Notes: a model not told the origin generated them from the sequence alone. A DNA stretch of 19,129 nt from a bacterium (GCA_030655095.1 JAURWF010000004.1:1-19129); one strand, 5' to 3'. Shown: positions 6,345 to 14,056, numbered from the stretch's first letter. Numbers and translations: made by a program.

Positions 6345-7429
6345 AAACATTACTTTTTACTTTAGAATATCCGCCTTGGCGTGGGGGTGTGGCAAATTAT
6401 TATGGTAATCTTGTTAAATATTGGCCAGAGCCATCAGAAGTTTTTGTTCTTGATAAAAAAAATGGATTAATTAATAATTGGTTTTTTGCTTTATTAAAAC
6501 TTTGGCAAGTCGTCAAGCAAAAAAAAATAAATTATGTTTTAGTGGGACAAATTTTACCATTAGGAACAGCTACTTATTTAATCTCTAAAATAATAAAAAT
6601 AAAATATGCTGTTTTTCTTCACGGAATGGATTTTACTTTTGCTGTACAAAGACCAGAAAAGAGATGGTTAATAAAAAGAATTTTAAAAAATTCTGATAAA
6701 ATAATTTGTTGCAATAATTATGTTGCTGGTTTGGCTCAAAAATTTTATCCAGAAATTAAAAATAAAGTTGTCGTAGTTAATCCAGGAGTAGAATTAAATA
6801 ATCAATTAGCAATTACGAATTATGAATTATTAAAGAAAAAATATAGTTTAGATAATAAAATTATTTTATTATCAATCGGCCGACTAGTTAAACGAAAGGG
6901 ATTTTTAGAAGTAATAGAAAGTTTACCAGAAGTTTTAGAAAAAATTCCTAATTTAGTTTATGTTATTATTGGCGATGGCGTTGAACTTAATAATTTACAA
7001 ACAAAAATTAGCGAATTGAAATTATCTGATAAAGTTTTTATAATTACTAATGTCAATGATCAAGAAAGAAATAATTGGTTAAATTTGTGTGATATTTTTA
7101 TTATGCCAGCAAAAGATATTAATGGTGATTTTGAGGGTTTTGGCATAGTTTATTTGGAAGCTAACATGGCAGGCAAACCAGTAATTGCTGGAAATAGTGG
7201 GGGAGTAGGCGACGCTGTAATTGATAATTTTAATGGATTATTAGTTGGAAGCTTAGCTTCCAAAGCTTTGGAAGCTAAGCTTCCAAAGTCTCTGAGTAAT
7301 GTTATTATTGAATTAGCAGAAGATCCATCTTTGAGACAGAAATTAGGCGAACAAGGCAGGCAAAGAGCGATTAAAGAATTTAATTGGAACAAACAGGCGA
7401 GAAAGATTCTCAATATTATAACAGTATAA
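6341..7429 (+). CDS. GT4-family glycosyltransferase with palindromic insert
   Basis: A 362-residue GT-B fold enzyme that would transfer a sugar from a nucleotide-sugar donor to a growing surface glycan. The N-terminal lobe begins LLFTLEYPPWRGGVANYYG (acceptor-side glycine loop). The C-terminal lobe begins at LLSIGRLVKRKGFLEVIESL and carries the EX7E motif as EGFGIVYLE (Glu265 and Glu273), followed by MAGKPVIAGNSGGVGD. Where family members usually have a short loop after NGLLV, residues 303-315 (GSLASKALEAKLP) are encoded by a perfect 38-bp palindrome, an apparent in-frame repeat insertion near the C-terminal lobe edge, away from the catalytic motif. The gene overlaps the flippase gene by 4 bases. 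Donor and acceptor are unknown. Confidence 0.9.
   Translation: MKTLLFTLEYPPWRGGVANYYGNLVKYWPEPSEVFVLDKKNGLINNWFFALLKLWQVVKQKKINYVLVGQILPLGTATYLISKIIKIKYAVFLHGMDFTFAVQRPEKRWLIKRILKNSDKIICCNNYVAGLAQKFYPEIKNKVVVVNPGVELNNQLAITNYELLKKKYSLDNKIILLSIGRLVKRKGFLEVIESLPEVLEKIPNLVYVIIGDGVELNNLQTKISELKLSDKVFIITNVNDQERNNWLNLCDIFIMPAKDINGDFEGFGIVYLEANMAGKPVIAGNSGGVGDAVIDNFNGLLVGSLASKALEAKLPKSLSNVIIELAEDPSLRQKLGEQGRQRAIKEFNWNKQARKILNIITV
7247..7284. repeat. Perfect 38-bp palindrome inside a coding region
   Basis: The half-site ggaagcttagcttccaaag is followed immediately by its exact reverse complement with no loop. It is read in frame in the GT4 gene (codons 303-315) and is not a multiple of 3 in length (38), so flanking bases complete the frame. 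Internally it nests two smaller palindromes (ggaagcttagcttcc-like). This resembles palindromic elements that insert into genes in Rickettsia. Confidence 0.92.
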
Positions 7430-7433
7430 TTTT

Positions 7434-7461
7434 TTGACATGTTTTTTCTTTGTGATATAAT
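7434..7461 (+). promoter_or_regulatory. Consensus promoter of the coiled-coil gene
   Basis: TTGACA at 7434-7439 and TATAAT at 7456-7461 match consensus fully with 16-base spacing, and TGA at 7453-7455 makes the -10 extended. The likely start is near 7468, giving a leader of about 27 bases to the ATG at 7495. This is the strongest promoter seen in the window. Confidence 0.9.
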
Positions 7462-7494
7462 GTTGTTATAATAAAAATTATTAAATTAAATGCT

Positions 7495-7908
7495 ATGAAA
7501 AAGGAAGATTTACAGCAAATATCTGATTTATTAGATCAAAAATTGGATCAAAAATTTAAAGAGAACAATGAAGTTTTACGTGAAGAAATGAAAGAGAACA
7601 ACGAAGTTTTACGTGAAGAAATGAAAGGGAACAATAAAAGCTTATTAGAAAAAGTTGATGAGAAAATTGATGAAAAAATTAATGAATTAGCTATTATGAT
7701 TAATTGTGGTTTTGATGGTGTTAATGAACGTTTTGAAAAAGTTGATGAACGTTTTGATGGAATAGATGAACGATTAAATTTTTTAGAAAAAGGCCAAGAA
7801 GATATAAGATTAAAATTAAATAATGTCGCTTATAGATTTGAAGTGGTTGAATTGGAGAAAAGAGTTGAACATGTAGAAAAAAGATTAAATATTCAATTTT
7901 CTCGATAA
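7495..7908 (+). CDS. Coiled-coil repeat protein, function unknown
   Basis: A 137-residue, highly charged soluble protein without membrane segments. Residues 22-54 are three 11-residue units (KENNEVLREEM twice, then KGNNKSLLEKV); the first two are nearly identical in DNA (7558-7590 and 7591-7623 differ at one base), implying recent duplication. Eleven-residue periodicity suggests a hendecad coiled coil. Residues 76-96 are three 7-residue units (VNERFEK, VDERFDG, IDERLNF; DNA 7720-7782), a conventional heptad coiled coil. A short hydrophobic stretch at 65-72 (LAIMINCGF) joins them. It sits alone between its own consensus promoter and terminator within the polysaccharide genes. Rod-like oligomeric scaffold or adaptor is a guess; I do not recognise a named family. 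Confidence 0.85.
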   Translation: MKKEDLQQISDLLDQKLDQKFKENNEVLREEMKENNEVLREEMKGNNKSLLEKVDEKIDEKINELAIMINCGFDGVNERFEKVDERFDGIDERLNFLEKGQEDIRLKLNNVAYRFEVVELEKRVEHVEKRLNIQFSR

Positions 7909-7930
7909 AGATTAATGTTAATTTGAATAT

Positions 7931-7958
7931 AAAATGCCCCATATTTTTGGGGTATTTT
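7931..7958 (+). terminator. Terminator of the coiled-coil gene
   Basis: Arm aaaatgcccc (7931-7940) pairs with ggggtatttt (7949-7958) with one G-U pair and an 8-base loop. The T-run is within the arm and short, so termination may be partial and bidirectional. It begins 22 bases after the stop. Confidence 0.7.
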
Positions 7959-7959
7959 A

Positions 7960-7985
7960 TTGATAAAATGTTTCAATATTATAAT
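7960..7985 (+). promoter_or_regulatory. Possible promoter for the GT2 gene
   Basis: TTGATA (7960-7965) and a perfect TATAAT (7980-7985) are only 14 bases apart, which is short. It follows the terminator and precedes the dispersed repeat and the GT2 ATG, so a promoter is expected about here. Confidence 0.35.
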
Positions 7986-7997
7986 AAAATAAATTAA

Positions 7998-8041
7998 CAC
8001 AGATTGCTTCGTCGTCTGATTACAGACTTCTCGCAATGACA
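7998..8041 (-). repeat. Dispersed 'TGTCATTGCGAG' repeat, copy 2
   Basis: Read on the minus strand it begins tgtcattgcgagaagtctgt and ends gaagcaatctgtg, closely matching copy 1 (4027-4109) without the middle segment. It ends 7 bases before the GT2 start codon, so it forms the leader of that gene. Same orientation as copy 3. Confidence 0.85.
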
Positions 8042-8048
8042 AAAATTT

Positions 8049-8741
8049 ATGATAAGTATTATTATTCCTGTTTATAATCAGGCTGAAGAAATTAAAAAAT
8101 GTTTTGATAGTATCTTGTTACAGTCTTATAGCAACTACGAGATTATTGTTGTTAATGATGGCTCAAGCGATAATATTGATGAAGTAATTAAAAATTATCA
8201 GACTAAATTTGCTAAATTTATTTATATTAGCCAACGAAATCAGGGTGCTTGCATAACTCGTAATAATGGGGCTAAAGAGGCTAAAGGTGATTATTTAATT
8301 TTTTGTGATGCTGATGTAATTATGGATCCAAAAATGCTAGAAACAATGCTACAAACTTTGGAAAATAATTCCCAAGCTAGTTTTTGCTACTCTTCTTTTT
8401 TATGGGGGAAAAAATTGTTTAAACTTTGGCCATATGATGCTGAAAAATTAAAACAAATGCCTTATATTACAACAACCTCGTTGATTAAGAAAGAGCATTT
8501 TCCAGGACTTGATAATACTATAAAAAAATTTCAAGATTGGGATCTTTGGTTAACTATGTCAGAGCAAGGACATAGTGGAATTTGGGTTGATAAAGTTCTT
8601 TTTAAAATACAGCTTAGTGGAACGCAAACTATGAGTAGTTGGTTACCATCTTTTGCTTATAAATTTATGCCTTGGCTAAAGCAAGTCAAAAAATACAATA
8701 AAGCTAAAGAAATTATTAAACAAAAGCATAAGTTAAAATAA
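8049..8741 (+). CDS. GT2-family glycosyltransferase
   Basis: A 230-residue GT-A fold enzyme. It begins ISIIIPVYNQAEEI, then VVNDGSSDN (36-42, nucleotide-binding aspartates), the GACITRNNGA segment, and the metal-binding DAD at 87-89 (FCDADVIMD). QDWDLW at 162-167 fits the acceptor/catalytic-base region of the family. It would add one sugar from a nucleotide donor to a membrane-linked acceptor on the cytoplasmic side. It lacks membrane segments, so it is peripheral; the basic C-terminus (about 209-230, lysine-rich) could contact the membrane. Its stop is 2 bases from the next ATG, suggesting one transcript with the ligase-like gene. It is flanked on both sides by copies of the same dispersed repeat in the same orientation. 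Confidence 0.92.
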   Translation: MISIIIPVYNQAEEIKKCFDSILLQSYSNYEIIVVNDGSSDNIDEVIKNYQTKFAKFIYISQRNQGACITRNNGAKEAKGDYLIFCDADVIMDPKMLETMLQTLENNSQASFCYSSFLWGKKLFKLWPYDAEKLKQMPYITTTSLIKKEHFPGLDNTIKKFQDWDLWLTMSEQGHSGIWVDKVLFKIQLSGTQTMSSWLPSFAYKFMPWLKQVKKYNKAKEIIKQKHKLK

Positions 8742-8743
8742 AA

Positions 8744-10315
8744 ATGATAAATAAACACAGATTGCCACGCTTTGATTACAAAGCTCGCAATGACAATTTG
8801 AAAGAATTTTTTAATCGTGAATTTAATTTAATATTTTTGCTAATAATTTTAGTAGAACTTATTTCTTTTGCTGGATATTTTTCTTTTTTGGTTAGCGCAA
8901 TTGCTTTTTTTGTTTTGGCTATTTTGACTTTGATTGTATCTTTTTATCGGTTAGAATATGGATTAGCGATATTATTAGCTGAATTATTTATTGGCTCAAT
9001 GGGATATTTATTTTCTTTTTCTTTTAATGGGACAAATATTTCTTTACGTATTATTCTCTGGCTGATTGTTATGTCAGTTTGGTTTGGTAAAATGATTTTT
9101 GCTTGGATTAAAAATAAAAAATTAAATATAGTTTTTTGTAAGTCATCTTTTTTTAAATATTTTGTTATTCTTTTTATTTTTATTGTTTTAGGAATTGTTA
9201 ATGGATTTATTAATCATAATCAATTTAAAAATATATTTTTTGATTTTAATGCATGGCTTTATTTTTTGCTAATTTTTCCTGTTTATGAAGTTCTGCAACA
9301 AGAAAAAAATATTAAATTAATTGGTCAGGTTTTTGTTGCTTCAAGTATTTGGTTGGTGCTTGAAACTTTATTTCTTTTTTTTGCTTTTTCTCATAATTTA
9401 ATTATTGCCCCTTTTACTTTATATTATTGGATTAGAAATACAAGAATAGGGGAGATTACTATGATTGCTGGTGGTTTTCCGCGCATCTTTTTACAGTCAC
9501 AAATTTTTGTATTAACTGGCTTCTTTTTTGTTTCAATGATTTTGTCAAGATTAATAATAAATAAAGAATTACGACAAAATTTAAAGCTTGTTGTTATTAA
9601 TTTTGTGTTATTAATTTTATTTTTAACAACTATTTTAATTAGTTTTTCTCGTAGTTTTTGGTTAGGTTTAATCGGAGGAGTATTAATTTGTTGGTTAATT
9701 TGGTTGTTAATTATTAAAATAAAGTTTAAACAATTTTTATTAATTAATTGTTGGTGGTTATTAGTAGCTATTGTAAGTGTTATTTTGATGATAGTAATAG
9801 CCAAATTTCCTTACCCTTCATCTACCAATAATTTTAATGCTGTTGATATTCTTTCTAATAGGGCAAGTCAATTTACAGGAGAGGCTGGAGCTTCATCTCG
9901 TTGGGCTCTTTTGCCTAAGTTGTGGACAAAAATAATTAAAGAACCAATAATTGGACAAGGTTTTGGCGCTACAGTAACTTATCAAACAAAAGATCCGAGA
10001 GTTCTTAAAATAAATCCATCAGGAGAATATACTACTTATGCGTTTGAATGGGGCTGGCTGGATGTATGGCTTAAATTAGGTCTTTTTGGTTTATTGGCTT
10101 ATTTAGCAATTATAGCCAAAATATCTATAACATCTTATAAGTTAATGTTGCGTAAACAAAATTGGTTGATTTTTGGTTTAACAATCGGACTATTAATTAT
10201 TACTATAGTAAATTTGTCTAGTCCATACGCTAATCATCCTTTAGGCATAGGTTTTTTAGTTTTAACAACAGCTTTAATTGACTATTTTTATCAATATAAA
10301 AATTCGCTTGCATAA
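8744..10315 (+). CDS. O-antigen ligase / polymerase-like membrane protein
   Basis: A 523-residue protein with about 11-12 hydrophobic segments and a large extracytoplasmic loop (about residues 350-440) containing SSRWALLPKLWTKIIKEPIIGQGFGATV, the hallmark of the WaaL/Wzy O-antigen ligase family. These enzymes use undecaprenyl-linked chains on the outer face of the membrane. SFSRSFWLGLIGG in the middle also fits. The first 18 codons (MINKHRLPRFDYKARNDN) are largely encoded by the dispersed repeat at 8756-8795. An in-frame TTG at 8798, just past the repeat, would start the protein at LKEFFNREFNL, close to the first membrane segment; either start is possible. It follows the GT2 gene by 2 bases. 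Ligase and polymerase cannot be told apart from this sequence. Confidence 0.85.
   Translation: MINKHRLPRFDYKARNDNLKEFFNREFNLIFLLIILVELISFAGYFSFLVSAIAFFVLAILTLIVSFYRLEYGLAILLAELFIGSMGYLFSFSFNGTNISLRIILWLIVMSVWFGKMIFAWIKNKKLNIVFCKSSFFKYFVILFIFIVLGIVNGFINHNQFKNIFFDFNAWLYFLLIFPVYEVLQQEKNIKLIGQVFVASSIWLVLETLFLFFAFSHNLIIAPFTLYYWIRNTRIGEITMIAGGFPRIFLQSQIFVLTGFFFVSMILSRLIINKELRQNLKLVVINFVLLILFLTTILISFSRSFWLGLIGGVLICWLIWLLIIKIKFKQFLLINCWWLLVAIVSVILMIVIAKFPYPSSTNNFNAVDILSNRASQFTGEAGASSRWALLPKLWTKIIKEPIIGQGFGATVTYQTKDPRVLKINPSGEYTTYAFEWGWLDVWLKLGLFGLLAYLAIIAKISITSYKLMLRKQNWLIFGLTIGLLIITIVNLSSPYANHPLGIGFLVLTTALIDYFYQYKNSLA
8756..8795 (-). repeat. Dispersed 'TGTCATTGCGAG' repeat, copy 3, inside a reading frame
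   Basis: On the minus strand it reads tgtcattgcgagctttgtaa and ends ggcaatctgtg, with inverted centre arms (ctttg/caaag) around taat. It overlaps codons 5-18 of the ligase-like frame. It lies in the same orientation as copy 2 and opposite to copy 1. Confidence 0.85.
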
Positions 10316-10336
10316 TTTTTTTTGTTATAGTATATT
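10308..10336 (+). promoter_or_regulatory. Promoter of greA
   Basis: TTGCAT (10308-10313) and TATATT (10331-10336) with 17-base spacing. The -35 overlaps the last codons of the ligase-like gene. The likely start is near 10343, leaving a leader of about 37 bases. Confidence 0.65.
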
Positions 10337-10379
10337 GTGAATTATGTTATTCTTATTATCTTTATTTTTATAAAAAATT

Positions 10380-10838
10380 ATGTCTGATCAAATTATTTCT
10401 CAAGAAGGTTATGATAAATTAAAAAAAGAATTAGAAGAATGTTCAACTAGCAAGAGATATGAAATAGCTAGAAGAATTGAATCAGCAAAAGAGTTGGGTG
10501 ATTTAAGTGAAAATGCTGAGTATTCTGACGCTAAAGAAGCGCAAGCTTTTAATGAAGGTAGAATAGCTGAATTATCTGCTTTATTAAAAAATTTAACGAT
10601 TGTTCAGTCGCATGGAGATAAAAACACAATAAGTTTGGGTTCAAAAATTAAAGTTATCTCTGACAATAAGGAAAGAAATTTTATTATTGTAAGCTTTAAT
10701 GAGTCTAATCCTTCTGAAGGAAAAATTTCCAATGAATCTCCTTTGGGAACAGCTTTTTTAGGCAGAGGAAAAGGTGATAAAATTTTAGTTAATACTCCTC
10801 GTGGTGAAGTTGAATATAAAATTATCAGTATAGAATAA
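10380..10838 (+). CDS. greA: Transcription elongation factor GreA
   Basis: A 152-residue GreA. It enters the RNA polymerase secondary channel and stimulates cleavage of backtracked transcripts. The N-terminal coiled coil (about 1-75) carries the tip motif LGDLSENAEY with the acidic residues Asp41 and Glu44 that coordinate Mg2+ in the polymerase active site. The C-terminal FKBP-like domain ends SPLGTAFLGRGKGDKILVNTPRGEVEYKIISIE, in line with the family. Length is normal (about 155-160). It has its own promoter and terminator and is therefore monocistronic, between two polysaccharide-related transcription units. No Shine-Dalgarno motif. Confidence 0.97.
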   Translation: MSDQIISQEGYDKLKKELEECSTSKRYEIARRIESAKELGDLSENAEYSDAKEAQAFNEGRIAELSALLKNLTIVQSHGDKNTISLGSKIKVISDNKERNFIIVSFNESNPSEGKISNESPLGTAFLGRGKGDKILVNTPRGEVEYKIISIE

Positions 10839-10854
10839 ATTGATTAGGTTTAAT

Positions 10855-10896
10855 AAAAAAACTCTGCCTCAAAATTTATAATGGTGGGGTTTTTTA
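10855..10896 (+). terminator. Terminator of greA
   Basis: ctctgcc (10862-10868) pairs with ggtgggg (10883-10889) including G-U pairs, flanked by an A-run and a T-run that extend the stem; the T-run after the stem is typical of an intrinsic terminator. It starts about 16 bases after the greA stop. Confidence 0.8.
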
Positions 10897-10897
10897 T

Positions 10898-10926
10898 TTG
10901 ATTGATTGGATTAATGTTGTTATGAT
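10898..10926 (+). promoter_or_regulatory. Promoter of the DUF4012 gene
   Basis: TTGATT (10898-10903) and TATGAT (10921-10926) with 17-base spacing, plus TGT at 10918-10920 making the -10 extended. The -35 begins 2 bases after the greA terminator. The likely start is near 10933, giving a leader of about 16 bases. Confidence 0.75.
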
Positions 10927-10948
10927 GAAGGTAATTTTATAGAAAAAT

Positions 10949-12946
10949 ATGTTTAAAAAATTTTTTAGAAAAAAAATAAACCTTGCTCAATTAGAAAAGC
11001 TAAAAGAACAAGCACAGGATGTTTTTAATAATATTTTGCTAATTAAAAAAAAGAAAAGAAAAAATAAGGTTTATAAATTAATAAAATATATTAGTTGGGC
11101 GATTTTAGCTTTTTTTGTTTTTTTTATTATTTTTTTAGCAACTAATTTTTTTGTTATAAAGCAAATTTATCAAGAAACAATGTCTGGCAAAGACACGCTG
11201 GAACAAGCAGTGGTTTTTATTCAAATGCAAAATTTTGATCAAGCTAAAGCACTTGCCCAAAATTCAAGTAATAATTTTTTAAAAGCTATTGCTAGTACAG
11301 AACAATTTAAAGATAGTTTTTTTATTAAATCTTTGCCATATTTTAAAAAGCAGATTGATAGCGCTGAATATTTATTAACGGCAACAGAGCTTTTAAGTAG
11401 GGCAGTTAGTCAGTCAGCTAGTTTTGGACAAAATATAAAAAACAGTCTTAGCGAGAAAAAATTGACTTTTTCTAAATTTAGCTTAGAGGAAAAGCAGAGC
11501 ATTCTACAATGTTTTTATCAAGCTGGACCAGAATTAAATGGGCTTAAAGCTAATATTACTTTAGCTTTAATTAATTTAGAACAAGTTAATTCTAATGGTT
11601 TGTTGTTGCCTTTTAAAAATCAAATTAATAAATTAAAAACTCAATTAATTCAGGCTAATTTGTTATTAGAAAATATTGCATCAGTCTCAGAAATTTTACC
11701 AGCAATAGCTGGGTATCCAGAAAAAGCGAAATTTTTAATAATTTTACAGAATAATGATGAATTGCGTCCAACGGGTGGGTTTATCGGTACTTATGGAATT
11801 ATGAAAGTTGATTCAGGTGATATCGCTGAGTTTATTACTCACGATATTTATCATTTAGACATGCCTATAAAAGATAAATTAAAAATTGCTCCGCCAGAAC
11901 CATTAAAAAAATATTTGGGAATTAATAATTGGTATTTACGTGATGCTAATTGGTCGCCTGATTGGCCAACTTCTGCTAAAAAAATTGAGTGGTTTTACCA
12001 AATTGAAAATAAACTTAATAATCAAGTTGAGCAAGAAAAATTTTCAGGAATTATTGCTATAACACCACAACTTATTATTGATTTGTTATCCATTATAGGC
12101 CCAATAAAAATTGATAATGTTGTTTATGATAAAAATAATTTTCAGGAATTATTGCAATATAAAGTTGAGCGAGGTTATGTTAACTTGGGCGTGTCATCAT
12201 GGCAGAGAAAAGAAGTGATTGGCGAGATCGCTAAAGAATTAAAAATAAAATTGTTTGATCTGCCAGCAAAACAATGGCCAGAAGTTTTGACTATTTTGAA
12301 TAATAATTTAAATGCGAAAAATATTTTAATTTATTTGTCAGATCCAATAAGACAAAATTTAGTTAAACAGCGAGGTTGGGCAGGAGAAATTAAAAATACT
12401 AAAGATGATTATTTAATGGTAGTTGATGCTAATGTGGCTGCTTTTAAAACAGATGCTGTAATTAATCGTAGTTTGGAATATAAAGTTGATCAAAATTCTA
12501 ATGGTCTATTTGCGAAATTGAAAATTAATTATGCTCATCAAGGAAGCTTTGATTGGAGAACAACTAGATATCGAACATGGACTCGTATTTATGCGCCATT
12601 GGGTAGTCAATTAATTAAAACAGAAGGATTTGTTGATAACGAAGTAATTATTACTAATGAATTAGATAAAACCTCTTTTGGTGGGTTTATTTCAATTGAG
12701 CCTGGTAAACTAGGCAATGTTTATTTAGAGTATAAACTGCCTGATAATTTAAATAAAAATAATTACAATCTATATATTCAAAAACAGCCTGGAAATGATA
12801 TTAGCCAATTAACCGTTGACTTAACTTTCTTAAATAGAGTAAAATCATATAACCCGACCACTCTGTATATGCAGAAAATTAATGCCAATCAAATTAACTG
12901 GAAAGGTGATTTAATGGTAGATAAGAGTTTTGAAGTAAATTTTTAA
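10949..12946 (+). CDS. DUF4012 domain membrane-anchored protein
   Basis: A 665-residue protein with a strongly basic N-terminus (KKKKRKNKVYK) and one membrane segment at about 47-72, so the bulk lies outside the cytoplasm. A mostly helical region (about 75-250) precedes the conserved DUF4012 motif FLIILQNNDELRPTGGFIGTYG (about 262-283), followed by LRDANWSPDWPTSAKKIEWFY. DUF4012 proteins are recurrent in surface-polysaccharide loci of Patescibacteria and Actinobacteria, but no biochemical role is established to my knowledge. It has a good promoter after the greA terminator and mreB follows after 27 bases on the same strand, so the two are likely one operon. An envelope or glycan-attachment role is inferred from context only. 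Confidence 0.88.
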   Translation: MFKKFFRKKINLAQLEKLKEQAQDVFNNILLIKKKKRKNKVYKLIKYISWAILAFFVFFIIFLATNFFVIKQIYQETMSGKDTLEQAVVFIQMQNFDQAKALAQNSSNNFLKAIASTEQFKDSFFIKSLPYFKKQIDSAEYLLTATELLSRAVSQSASFGQNIKNSLSEKKLTFSKFSLEEKQSILQCFYQAGPELNGLKANITLALINLEQVNSNGLLLPFKNQINKLKTQLIQANLLLENIASVSEILPAIAGYPEKAKFLIILQNNDELRPTGGFIGTYGIMKVDSGDIAEFITHDIYHLDMPIKDKLKIAPPEPLKKYLGINNWYLRDANWSPDWPTSAKKIEWFYQIENKLNNQVEQEKFSGIIAITPQLIIDLLSIIGPIKIDNVVYDKNNFQELLQYKVERGYVNLGVSSWQRKEVIGEIAKELKIKLFDLPAKQWPEVLTILNNNLNAKNILIYLSDPIRQNLVKQRGWAGEIKNTKDDYLMVVDANVAAFKTDAVINRSLEYKVDQNSNGLFAKLKINYAHQGSFDWRTTRYRTWTRIYAPLGSQLIKTEGFVDNEVIITNELDKTSFGGFISIEPGKLGNVYLEYKLPDNLNKNNYNLYIQKQPGNDISQLTVDLTFLNRVKSYNPTTLYMQKINANQINWKGDLMVDKSFEVNF

Positions 12947-12973
12947 TTATTATCACACGAATTTATATATTTT

Positions 12974-13981
12974 ATGTTTATAAAAAGAATTGGAATTGAT
13001 TTGGGAACTACTTATACTTTGGTTTATTTGCCAAAGAGGGGAATTGTAATTAGAGAACCTAGTGTTGTAACTATTTCTATGATTGACAAGAAAATTTTGG
13101 CTGTTGGGGAAGAGGCGAAAGAAATGTTGGGTCGTACTCCTGATACTATTTTTGCTTTAAAACCACTTAAAGACGGGGTTATTGCTGATTATCACACAAC
13201 AGAAGCTATGTTAAGGTATTTTATTAATAAAGCTTTGGGTGGAGTTAGATTATTTCGTCCAGAAGCAATGGTTGCTGTGCCTGCTGGCGCTACCTCAACT
13301 GAGCGAAGAGCTGTCATTGATGCGACGATCGCCGCTGGTGCTAAAGCCGCTTATATTATTAAAGAACCGATTGCGGCAGCCATTGGTGCTGATATTCCGA
13401 TTGGCTCAGCTTCTGGCCATATGATTATTGATATTGGCGGTGGCACATCAGAAATGGCAGTAATTTCTTTGGGAGGAGTTGTTACCTCAACTTCCATTAG
13501 GGTTGGCGGTAATAAGTTTGATTCAGCTATCATGGAATTTATCCGTCGTAAATATAATTTGGCTATAGGAGAACGAACATCTGAAGAAATAAAAATTAAA
13601 ATTGGCAGCGCTCTTTATTTAGAAGACAAATTAACTATGGAAATAAAAGGAAGAGATATGATTAGCGGACTGCCTAGAAGTATTACTGTTTCATCAGATG
13701 ATGTAACAGAATCTTTGCAAAATGAATTAGAAGCAATAATTAATGCCACTAAAAGAGTTTTACAAGATACGCCACCAGAATTAGCAGCCGATATTATGGA
13801 TAAAGGAATGATTCTTTCTGGCGGTAGCTCGTTGCTTAGAAATATTGATCAATTATTAGCGCGCACAACTGATGTGCCTGCTTATGTTGCTGATGATGCG
13901 TTGCTTTGTGTAGCTAAAGGTATAGGCATTGCTTTAGAAAACTTAGATTCATATAAAAGAAGTATATTTGCAACAAAGTAA
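12974..13981 (+). CDS. mreB: Rod shape-determining protein MreB
   Basis: A 335-residue bacterial actin homologue of normal family length. Phosphate-1 loop GIDLGTTYTLVY (7-18), phosphate-2 loop DIGGGT (153-158) and adenosine loop LSGGSSLL (around Gly283) are intact, as is EPSVVTI. The short hydrophobic/basic N-terminus (MFIKRI) fits membrane binding. It would form membrane-bound filaments that steer lateral wall synthesis. The usual GTANT reads GTTYT, a mild difference. The partners mreC, mreD and rodA are not adjacent; instead it follows the DUF4012 gene by 27 bases without a clear promoter or terminator between, suggesting co-transcription with envelope genes. Confidence 0.97.
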   Translation: MFIKRIGIDLGTTYTLVYLPKRGIVIREPSVVTISMIDKKILAVGEEAKEMLGRTPDTIFALKPLKDGVIADYHTTEAMLRYFINKALGGVRLFRPEAMVAVPAGATSTERRAVIDATIAAGAKAAYIIKEPIAAAIGADIPIGSASGHMIIDIGGGTSEMAVISLGGVVTSTSIRVGGNKFDSAIMEFIRRKYNLAIGERTSEEIKIKIGSALYLEDKLTMEIKGRDMISGLPRSITVSSDDVTESLQNELEAIINATKRVLQDTPPELAADIMDKGMILSGGSSLLRNIDQLLARTTDVPAYVADDALLCVAKGIGIALENLDSYKRSIFATK

Positions 13982-14025
13982 ATCGGCTTTTAAACTTCTT
14001 GGGTTGTAGTTTATTAATAAAATTC

Positions 14026-14053
14026 CTAAAAAGCTAAAAAGCTAAAAAGCTAA
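14026..14053. repeat. 8-bp tandem repeat (ctaaaaag)
   Basis: Three exact units (14026-14033, 14034-14041, 14042-14049) plus a partial fourth, ending 3 bases before the next start codon at 14057. As a leader repeat it could shift start-codon spacing if its copy number changes. I see no convincing promoter in the 75-base gap after mreB. Confidence 0.85.
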
Positions 14054-14056
14054 TTT

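Noticed and set aside
6339..6347. Alternative genetic code with TGA as glycine
   Set aside because: TGA is a natural stop of the flippase in an ATGA overlap, and no called gene needs TGA read-through.
7150..7440. 96-codon minus-strand frame under the GT4 gene
   Set aside because: It is a shadow of the GT4 gene; it shares the peptide from the 38-bp palindrome only because the palindrome reads the same on both strands.
9424..9804. 126-codon minus-strand frame under the ligase-like gene
   Set aside because: Asn/Ile/Lys-rich translation of AT-rich membrane-protein codons, no motif, fully within a better-supported gene.
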